Positions 9,598 to 15,947 of a stretch of DNA of 15,947 nucleotides are shown one piece after another. Origin of the DNA: Glomus cerebriforme (taxonomy: Eukaryota > Glomeromycota > Glomeromycetes > Glomerales > Glomeraceae). The position numbers were made by a program, and so were the translations under genes. Positions within the stretch are counted from its first letter, which is position 1. Every line of letters starts with the position of its first letter. The stretch spans positions 1-15,947 of the forward strand of contig QKYT01001115.1 in the NCBI GenBank assembly GCA_003550305.1, written 5' to 3'. Below the pieces are notes generated by a model. It saw only the letters and a list, made by a program, of their open reading frames with translations, was not told where the DNA came from and did not search any database.

Positions 9598-9877
9598 GCC
9601 CTGTTCAGTTCTAGATCGGATCGTTCGGACCGAAAAAAAAAGTAACCAATCAAATCATAGTCACAATTGAGCACAATTTGTATGGCTCGATCAGATCGTA
9701 TCATAAACAATAAATATGATTGGCCATTAGCACGCGTCACATTAGTTTATCAAAATCGATCAGAGGTGAACACCTATTTTCGTGGATCGGTTTGACTGAC
9801 CGCTGATCGATTTAGTAACCAATAATTTAAGGGCACATTTTGCGATCAATCCGATCCGATCTAGAATTGAACAGGGC
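9598..9877. mobile_element. 280-bp MITE with 26-bp terminal inverted repeats and TA target duplication
   Basis: The left end (9598-9623, starting GCCCTGTTCAGTTCTAGATC) and the right end (9852-9877) are inverted copies with one mismatch in 26. TA dinucleotides flank both ends (9596-9597 and 9878-9879). The interior is rich in GATC-containing words and has no frame of any size, so this is non-autonomous. TA duplications are typical of Tc1/mariner elements, but the terminus does not match the Tc1 relic in this window, so a different transposase probably mobilised it. Nearly identical ends suggest recent activity. Confidence 0.75.
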
Positions 9878-9879
9878 TA

Positions 9880-9945
9880 ATATCGTGGATTGTGGATTGG
9901 AAATTTATTAATATCGATCAACCTAATCCAATCCAATCAATTTTG
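9880..9945. repeat. ATCCAATC-word repeats, right cluster
   Basis: GTGGATTGTGGATTGG (from about 9886) and CTAATCCAATCCAATC (to about 9938) are opposite-strand versions of the words at 9409-9480. Together with the left cluster they would make a larger imperfect inverted repeat interrupted by the MITE. Confidence 0.4.
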
Positions 9946-9956
9946 TAATTCAAACT

Positions 9957-10025
9957 AGCGCATTAGATAGAGTACGTATCTAAATTTTTCATTTGTTAGA
10001 AATTCAAATAGGTGATCGGTACGCA
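9957..10025. repeat. Fragment related to the 130-bp hairpin element
   Basis: GCATTAGATAGAGTA at 9959-9973 is identical to 15 bases spanning the left arm and centre of the element at 3221-3350, and AGGTGATCGGTACG follows at about 10010-10023, echoing its terminal words. Order and spacing differ, so it is at best a rearranged or partial relative. Confidence 0.3.
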
Positions 10026-10449
10026 ATATTAACACTTGACACTGAATAATTGGAAAAAATAAGCAAACTGGTCCCCTGACCTTCAATCATGTGATTTGTT
10101 CATTGTTGATTTTTGCGCAAATAATAATATTTACAGTATTCAAAAAATATATTTTTTTATTATAAATGTATTGTTTGAAAAAAAATCTTTATTGTAATTT
10201 TATTGTATTGTTTTAATTACATCCTTTTCCTTTTCGGTATTGCAATGATTATCATGAGTCTCAAAGTATTATAAATTGCAATAACTTTTCCGATCTTTCC
10301 CATACACATTTGATCAATCTTTCGAAATGTTTGCATTTTTGATATTTAATAGCTTATAGTAAATTAAATAATAATAAATTAGATCTTCAAGCCCATGCAT
10401 CATATTAATGGTTCTATAAAAGAATATTTATTATTAGTACATATGATCT
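10026..10449. other. AT-rich spacer, no gene seen
   Basis: No supported frame, RNA gene or bounded repeat. A TCATGTGA word occurs near 10087. The final part may be decayed sequence upstream of the kinase-tail fragment. Confidence 0.4.
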
Positions 10450-10563
10450 GCCAAAGAAGCTATTTATACAAGCAGACTACTTAATTTTAAAAATCTACCT
10501 AAATCAAAAAATTCAGATGATTATTATGATAATATTATAAGCATGGAATATTCGGGTAAATAA
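10450..10563 (+). pseudogene. Fragment resembling the C-terminal tail of Rhizophagus kinase-like proteins
   Basis: A 37-codon frame reads AKEAIYTSRLLNFKNLPKSK followed by NSDDYYDNIISMEYSGK and a TAA. The YTSRLLNF-NLP pattern followed by an acidic DNIIS-ME-S segment is, to my recollection, a recurrent C-terminal tail of expanded protein kinase-like families in Rhizophagus. No kinase catalytic motif (HRD, DFG, APE) is found upstream. The frame LIDLSKLKINDDK at about 10624-10662 resembles a continuation of such tails. I infer a decayed or displaced gene end. It could also be a last exon whose upstream exons were lost. Confidence 0.4.
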
Positions 10564-11041
10564 ATGTAAAAAAATTAAATTAAAAAAATCTAATATATTC
10601 TATTTTATTTGATAAAATATTTACTAATTGATCTTTCTAAATTGAAAATTAACGATGATAAAATTTTTTTTACTAATGTTTTAAATTTTGTTTATGATAA
10701 CATAACTATTTTTAATTTTATATCTATATTTTTTTTTAGATTAAAATGATGAATCTAAAATTAAAATTATTGCATTTTTTTCACACCGTACTTTTTATAC
10801 TCACATGAGATCACATGCACAATAAACTTAATTTAATTCGCTGGCGTTATACTACAATTTTATCTATTTTTTTTTTGTTTTTTTTTTTTTTTTTGTTAAA
10901 CAAAATCATATTATATCTTTCAGTATCTTATAAAAAAGATACAACCTTTAAAATATTTAGGTATTTTACATGGATTTTTTTTCTATATTTTGTATGTATA
11001 TTATATTACATTTATGATTAATATGAGTTAAGTTAAATTGT

Positions 11042-11205
11042 ATGAAAAACTTAGATATTACAGAGTAATGTAGTGCCAAAGATCTTAAAAAAAACAATTA
11101 TCAATTTCTTTTTTATATCCGAAATAATCATCCAATTGAAAGACCTAAAAGAATGATTAATAATTGGTAATTATTAGTGCCAAAAAATCAAAAAACAATT
11201 TGAGT
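11042..11205 (+). pseudogene. Unrecognised degraded frame
   Basis: A frame starting at ATG 11042 is interrupted by a stop at 11066-11068, then runs open for 33 codons including FYIRNNHPIERPKRMINNW, then stops at 11168-11170; after that stop the same frame gives LLVPKNQKTI. The proline and arginine content is unusual for this AT-rich background, which suggests former coding sequence. A repeated start, AGTGCCAAA, occurs at 11072 and 11176. No family is recognised. Confidence 0.2.
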
Positions 11206-11382
11206 AATAAAAAAAACAAAAAAAAACATGCTCTATCAATTCATCACAGCATACTGGCCTGCAGTATCCAAGCCAATCATTTTAAATTCTCCATTTTGAA
11301 GTCTAAATGTAAAGATTCAAATAAAATAAAATCAATTAAATTTATAGAAAATTTATCTTTCCTTCACATGATGCAATTATAA

Positions 11383-12081
11383 TTAAATTAATAATGATCT
11401 TTTTTCACATGACTCTTACTAAATTAAAAGTTTATTCCATTAAGAAAAATAATTTCATATTTTTCCATTCCCTAATTTCTTTAAGGATAAATTTTCGATT
11501 GTTAAATCAGAAATAAATAATTTACAGTCCAATTACACCACTGTAGATACCTAAATTAAAAGAATAAACAATCACATGAGTATAAGAGGTTAACTATAAA
11601 TAGTCACTTCCCCAACAGGTTTGCTAGAAACTGATCAGTATATTCTGAAAGAATATAAAGCATTGATACCAGCCCACGCTTCTCTGGACCACCAATAACA
11701 TATTATCCACTGCTTTTTCAGAAAATCATGTTAACTGAAATAACCGGGATCATCAATGGATCAGTTCATTAGGTACAAACCCAATCCATTTCACGATTTA
11801 ATGGACAACCAATAATCAGTAAAAACTATTGAAAGCGTTGCCCATTGAGTTAGAAGCAGTCCCGCACTCATCACTTCAACTCACAGAAAGCTCATAATAG
11901 CTTTACTAATTATATCGATATGCTGACACGAACTGGTATTATACCCGTAATTAATAAATTAATTACCTTATAATAATATTCATCATTCAAGCTGTCAAAG
12001 GATTTCTTTCCAGATTAAAGTATATTCTGGGTTCTTTGATATAATCATGGCTAAGAGTAAAATAAAAAAAAATAGACAGAT
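11383..12081. other. Unassigned region with a mixed-composition core
   Basis: From about 11520 to 11960 the base composition is noticeably less AT-rich and resembles decayed transposon or gene sequence. Frames are short and interrupted; one gives MLTEITGIINGSVH and another YIDMLTRTGIIPVINKLI. No recognised motif, terminal repeat or splice-consistent gene was found. Confidence 0.3.
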
Positions 12082-12208
12082 CCTATCTAACATACAGTAA
12101 ACTTGGATATCAAGAAAGATGTTTTTAATAAAATCATTCTTGCATAGTGAACCCTTTGTTAAAAATAGTCTTTGATATCCGGGTTTATGGTAAAAAGGTG
12201 AAGATAGG
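12082..12208. repeat. Imperfect inverted repeat, 127 bp
   Basis: The left arm (12082-12129, with CCTATCT and GGATATCAA) pairs imperfectly with the right arm (12159-12208, with TTGATATCC and AGATAGG), leaving a loop of about 29 nt. It could form a long hairpin. It resembles a non-autonomous foldback element, but no target duplication is visible. Confidence 0.4.
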
Positions 12209-12292
12209 CCTATTCTTTTTTTTATTGTTATATTACTGACACTTTGCCATTGTAAAGAAAAAAGGCTAGTATTTATATTATCATATTCTAGT

Positions 12293-12540
12293 TAATGACT
12301 CATATTTGTGTATAAAAAATAACAATGATTATATGATTTAGGCCTATTTAAACATGAGTCATTCATTGTATGAATAATACTTTTTACATAACTGATAAAC
12401 TGATGAAAATAATATAATTATTGATTATTATAATTAGCTCTGATCATGAGAAGCTCTAATGATCCATTAATGTAAAACATGAAGTGGTGTTATTTCTCTA
12501 AGACTTATCTATTTAGAGTATAAACTTCATGGTTAATGTC
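12293..12540. repeat. Two further small inverted repeats
   Basis: TAATGACTCAT near 12293 is inverted as ATGAGTCATT near 12354. A second pair, ATTAATGTAAAACATGAAG near 12467 and CTTCATGGTTAATG near 12525, also forms a hairpin. TAGGCCTATT recurs at about 12205 and 12341. These lie between two larger foldbacks and give the block 12082-12807 a dense repeat character. Confidence 0.3.
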
Positions 12541-12636
12541 ATTTTATTAATTATCTATAAGTTATGAAACACAAATAGCTAATAAATGGATAATAAATAA
12601 AAGTTATTCATACAGCTAATTTTGTTCCAATTTACA

Positions 12637-12807
12637 AATTACAATTAATTACGGGTTCCAATAAATATCCCGATGGTACAAACCAAAATCCTAAAAGTTT
12701 TGCCAGAGTTATGCAGAGTTATAAACTTACACGTAACATTTCAGCCAGCGGCATTAGGGTGTCAAGGATTTTGTACCTGTCAGAATTTCGTACCATACCC
12801 AATTACA
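12637..12807. repeat. Imperfect foldback element
   Basis: GGTACAAACCAAAATCCT at 12675-12692 is answered by AGGATTTTGTACC at 12765-12777 with a four-base insertion in one arm. A weaker outer pair joins the AATTACGGGTT region (12645) with ACCCAATTACA (12797-12807). The centre is 70 nt and non-coding. Its status as a mobile element is inferred only from symmetry. Confidence 0.3.
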
Positions 12808-12812
12808 GATAA

Positions 12813-13345
12813 TATAATATTTATTTGGATTTAAGATTTTGACCTAGGAATGGTTTTAAGTATTTTTATTTTATGTAAAGAAGAAAATGGTCCCTGGGTA
12901 AATTAAGAATATTGTTTTTTTATACGTATATCACATTTCTTTCAAAAAAAAAAACATTTTTTTTTAGTATATTTCTTTACTAGTAAGATTTTTAAACAGT
13001 GTTTTTTTTTAATTTCTGATTACTTATAATTGAAATATAAGTTTGAATTCTTAATTTTGAGTAAAATACAATTTGAAATACTGTGTTCCTACATTACATT
13101 GTTAAATTACTGCGTCGCAAATTTTTTAATGATCAATTAAGTATTATCTATAAGAAATTTTATTCTAATATTTCCGTTATATTTTACTTCATAAATCTGG
13201 CAAAATCTAAACAAGTCAAATAATTTTCATGATTTGAAAATATTTGAAGTTGTAAATTCCATGAATATGCTTACATTTAAATGTAAATCACGTTAATATT
13301 TTTCTGGTGGTATCAGATACATTATTTGATATTCTATTATTTGAT
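12813..13345. other. AT-rich spacer, no gene seen
   Basis: Homopolymer-rich DNA with no supported gene or bounded repeat. Confidence 0.4.
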
Positions 13346-13360
13346 GGTAATATATCTTTT

Positions 13361-13579
13361 TTTTAAAAAAAAAAAATTTGGGAATTATTAAATTTCCTTA
13401 ACAACAAATTAATCCTTTTGCCAAATGCATCCGTGCAAACCTTTCCCATCGATATCTATGAGAGCAAGCTTGTTGAACATCACAAGGAAGTTATTAAAAA
13501 GAGGTTAGCATTAAAAAACTTAAAGCTATGGAAGATAAATATTCACAATAATGAGTTTAAATGTTATTTTCTTATTTAA
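13361..13579 (+). other. Open frame without start, possibly an exon or relic
   Basis: A frame ending at TAA 13577-13579 is open for about 70 codons back through a poly-A run. Its middle is varied: LPNASVQTFPIDIYESKLVE then HHKEVIKKRLALKNLKLWK. There is no ATG near its beginning and no family match. It lies just left of the Tc1 relic and could be a genomic exon or decayed coding sequence. Confidence 0.25.
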
Positions 13580-13645
13580 TCCTTATACAGAGTACTATAA
13601 ATATAATAATTCAATTAAATTAGAATATTTTGGAAATTTAATATA

Positions 13646-14839
13646 CAAAATTTTTTGGACACAATCACGTGACTTTGATCACGTGAAAAGCATCATATTA
13701 ACAGATTTTTCTCTCGCAACTCTTTACACAAGACCCTTCAAGAAAAATGTCTCTAAAACTATAGGTTATGTCAAAAAATGGTAATGAGAAGTAATTTTAC
13801 ATTAGTATAGTGAGCTGAAGAAATATGTTGTGTAAGTGAAATTCAGCGTCGTACCAACATTGGACTCTTCACAATATACTATAACTTAAAAAAATTGGAA
13901 ACAACAGGTGATGTTGCTCAAAAACCTGGTGCAGGTCGGCCAAATAGCTGCATTAAATGTTATAGATAGGCCAACAAATTAGGCAAAATCCTTTAGTATC
14001 AACAAAAAATTTAGCTAAAAAACTCTCAGAAAAGGGTGTAACAGTATCCAGACACACAGTGAAAGACACCTTTACCATCATAATTATAAAAGTTCTATCC
14101 TACTTGCAATACCAATACTCATGGTTGATCATAAATGAAAATGAGTAGAATGGGTCAAGAAGCACTTTTATGACAATTGGTTACACACTTTATTTTCAGA
14201 TGAGATATCATTTTAACTATTCACAAACACTCAATAGTACAAGCATCATTGGCCGGTCAGGCTATTCCAAAAACAGATAAAAAATTTATGCATGTGGCGA
14301 ATTTTCTGCATGTGGTAAATAAAACTAGCCTTTATTGCTTTGTTGAGATAATGGATGTTGAATTCTATGTTAAAATTCTTGAAGAACAGCTTCCTGAGGT
14401 TGAGAAAATGATGGATGATGATTGGTAACTGCGACAGAATAATGATCCTAAACACACTAGTCGCTTAGCAAAAAATTTTCTTCAAATACATACCCCAGAA
14501 GTAATGGATTGGTCATCCAACAGTTCCGATCTCAATCTGGTTGAAAACTTATGGGCTTGTTAAGAGGAATGTAGAGAAAAGAAATCCATGAAATTTGGAG
14601 GATTTGGAGATGTTTATGGTTGAGAAATCCTGATGAAGTTATAAACAATTTGGTTAGGTCAATGAAAACAAGATGCAAGGAAATTATCAGGGTAAAGGGA
14701 GAAAGGATTAATTATTAATTTTATATAGTTTAAATTTTATGTTATTAAACTCTTAAATAAATCAAATTGCTTATCGATATGATCATTAATCATCGATTTA
14801 TATTACGTGAAAGTTTTCCAAATAATTTTTCTCACACTG
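13646..14839 (+). mobile_element. Decayed Tc1/mariner element, about 1.2 kb
   Basis: The right end reads AATAATTTTTCTCACACTG before a TA at 14840-14841. Its reverse complement (AAAATTATTTGGA then TCACGT) resembles the left candidate at 13647-13670 (AAAATTTTTTGGA then TCACGT), which is preceded by TA at 13644-13645. The left outer end seems to have lost about eight bases. The interior holds a transposase relic. Boundaries are inferred; the right one is better supported. Confidence 0.5.
13732..14718 (+). pseudogene. Tc1/mariner transposase relic
   Basis: Frames joined across shifts follow a Tc1-type transposase. Near the start come VSKTIGYVKKW and then VSEIQRRTNIGLFTIYYNLK and KLETTGDVAQKPGAGRP, the helix-turn-helix and GRP-linker region. 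The catalytic part has STKNLAKKLSEKGVTVSRHT, WLHTLFSDEISF (first Asp, 14199-14201), QNNDPKHTSRLAKNF and DWSSNSSDLNLVENLW, then the end of the protein with NNLVRSMKTRCKEII to a TAA at 14716-14718. In the QDNDPKHTS-type motif the first Asp reads Asn (14438-14440). Many stops look like Trp or Arg codons turned to TGA. It cannot make an active enzyme. Confidence 0.8.
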
Positions 14840-14841
14840 TA

Positions 14842-15253
14842 ATTAAATTAGTTCATTAATAATAATTATCATTATATATGTGATACAAAATACCAAATGC
14901 TTAATATAATCTTAAAATATAGGTAATTAAAGCATATTATTCATTAGAGTACCAGGTCCGAGCCGGCATATTGATTTTCATAAATTTTCTGGGCCGGGTC
15001 TGTGTAAACTTAGATTTTCATAATTTCTTAATTTTGGCCAAATTTGCCATTTAATTCTAGCTGACATTAGACTAAATAAAGATTAAACAATTTGACTAAA
15101 TTTTAAAAACAAGATAGCAGATAAAACATCTGTTACTCTATCTAATTTGTAATTATTTTGTTTGTAGTTTCTGCAATTCTTTTTATATTTTAAACTAGAG
15201 GATTCTGATGCATGGTGACTTTGTTGCCGCTAGCATAATTTTTATGGATTTAT
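14842..15253. other. Spacer with small degenerate repeats
   Basis: No gene is supported. A GC-rich patch at about 14950-15000 has CCGAGCCGG and GGCCGGGTC words, and GATTTTCATAA occurs twice (near 14973 and 15013). A short hairpin CAGAT-AAAAC-ATCTG lies around 15117-15133, and the rightward sequence ACTCTATCTAAT is the reverse complement of a word in the 130-bp hairpin element. Confidence 0.35.
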
Positions 15254-15562
15254 TCATATATATATAAATAAATTGTTGTAAAAAAAAAAAATTAGATTAA
15301 AATTATAAATAAATTTATAATTTTTTATAATAATAATAAAAAACAAAGAAAAAATGGAATTAGTGTTGATACGCCAATAATCAAGAACAATGTAAGAGAA
15401 AATTATTGGCGTACTGCAGCGTGCCACCTGAAGTAACCATCCAATCTGAGTTAGACCTAAAAAAGAAGAAGAAAAATTTTTGCTAACCAATAATATTTTA
15501 AGACCAACTTTAGACTGCAGCAAATTAATCCGCAGTCCGCAGTATTCAAGAAGAATTTTCAT
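15254..15562 (-). CDS. Hypothetical frame of 102 residues with a hydrophobic C-terminal half
   Basis: The first half is varied (MKILLEYCGLRINLLQSKVG, then SFLGLTQIGWLLQVARCSTP), the second an AT-driven run of Phe, Ile, Tyr and Asn that is probably not real protein. The G+C-richer part spans 15360-15560 and contains a 12-bp inverted repeat (15370-15381 and 15402-15413) plus repeated CTGCAG words. That symmetry favours a dispersed non-coding repeat over a gene. No family is recognised. Confidence 0.2.
   Translation of the reverse strand: MKILLEYCGLRINLLQSKVGLKILLVSKNFSSSFLGLTQIGWLLQVARCSTPIIFSYIVLDYWRINTNSIFSLFFIIIIKNYKFIYNFNLIFFFYNNLFIYI
15370..15413. repeat. Perfect 12-bp hairpin
   Basis: TACGCCAATAAT at 15370-15381 and its exact reverse complement at 15402-15413 enclose a 20-nt loop. 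It may mark one end of a small element whose other end would lie near the CTGCAG/CCGCAGT words at 15513-15545. Confidence 0.5.
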
Positions 15563-15693
15563 ATTTATTTATAATCGAATCTAAAAAAATAAATAAAACA
15601 ATTAAAAATTATTATTTTTAATAAAAAAAGTTAAATTATTTATTATTATAATTTATATCACGGTTCCTAATCAATTGCCGTGGCTTTTTTTAC

Positions 15694-15780
15694 TGATATT
15701 TTTCATGGTAAATTGACCAATCATATCATAAATTTATTGATATTTTTCACGGTAAATTGACCAATTACATGATAATATTA
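15694..15780. repeat. 44-bp tandem duplication
   Basis: Two head-to-tail units start at 15694 and 15738 with TGATATTTTTCAYGGTAAAT, followed by TGACCAAT, and differ at only a few positions. A related hairpin, CACGG/CCGTG, lies directly upstream at 15660-15682. The remaining bases to the window end are AT-rich without a visible gene. Confidence 0.6.
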
Positions 15781-15947
15781 ATTTATGTATTAAAAATTAT
15801 TATAATAAAAATAAAATATTGATATTAAAATTATAACACCTTAAAATATTATTTTTGGATATAAAAAGAAACATTTGAAAAGTTACAATTATTAAAAATT
15901 GAATTTGAAGAAATTTCCTGAAGGGGTTTTTTTTTTGACATTGAATG

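Noticed and set aside
10815..11021. 68-residue hydrophobic protein
   Set aside because: The peptide is produced by poly-T and AT-rich runs; almost all Phe, Ile, Leu and Tyr, with no sign of selection.
11164..11382. 72-residue lysine-rich protein
   Set aside because: It lacks an ATG at its start and comes largely from A-rich sequence; a different frame over part of it looks equally coding-like.
13551..13784. 77-residue gene
   Set aside because: It runs across the presumed left Tc1 end; only its last residues resemble the transposase start.
14246..14455. Minus-strand 69-residue frame
   Set aside because: It is antisense to the Tc1 transposase relic, whose catalytic motifs are read on the plus strand.
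1..15947. CRISPR array, tRNA or rRNA genes, bacterial operon signals
   Set aside because: No regularly spaced repeats, no tRNA-like TTCGA loop context, no rRNA cores and no ribosome-binding-site pattern were seen; splice sites indicate a eukaryote.

Overview
The window looks like nuclear DNA of a very AT-rich filamentous fungus, most likely an arbuscular mycorrhizal fungus of the Rhizophagus (Glomeromycota) type. The reasons are an extreme AT bias with long homopolymer runs, short GT-AG introns with GTATGT/GTAAGT donors, many small hairpin elements, decayed hAT and Tc1 transposons, and a fragment resembling the C-terminal tail seen on expanded Rhizophagus kinase-like proteins. The organism call is inference; no rRNA, tRNA or mitochondrial marker is present.

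The only convincing host genes are three members of one Myb-like (R2R3-type) family. One lies on the minus strand (1028-1902) and is broken by a one-base frameshift and a stop. Two lie on the plus strand (6431-7188 and 8586-9225) and are intact when spliced, predicting 171 and 132 residues. All three have four exons, the same intron phases and a third exon of exactly 26 nt that carries the Trp/Leu-Asp core at the end of the first repeat. No open reading frame longer than about 100 codons exists in the window, because these genes are split by introns and single-ORF views show only the last exon.

The rest is mostly transposon debris and AT-rich spacer. From left to right: a partial unknown frame at the edge (2-157); a GC-rich inverted repeat (227-317); a 130-bp hairpin element (3221-3350); coding-like debris (3740-4080) and a small unassigned minus-strand frame (4435-4632); an hAT transposase relic (4911-5386) with a repeat cluster behind it (5389-5528); and a 280-bp MITE with 26-bp terminal inverted repeats and TA duplications (9598-9877), set in a region full of ATCCAATC words. 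The right half holds a kinase-tail fragment (10450-10563), foldback sequences (12082-12807), a roughly 1.2-kb Tc1/mariner relic (13646-14839), a small hairpin within an unassigned minus-strand frame (15254-15562) and a 44-bp tandem duplication (15694-15780).

The Myb-like proteins are presumably nuclear DNA-binding factors from a local duplicated family. Nothing here forms an operon-like or multi-gene defence or metabolic system. The best candidates for something little described are the conserved 26-nt microexon family and the hairpin/MITE families.
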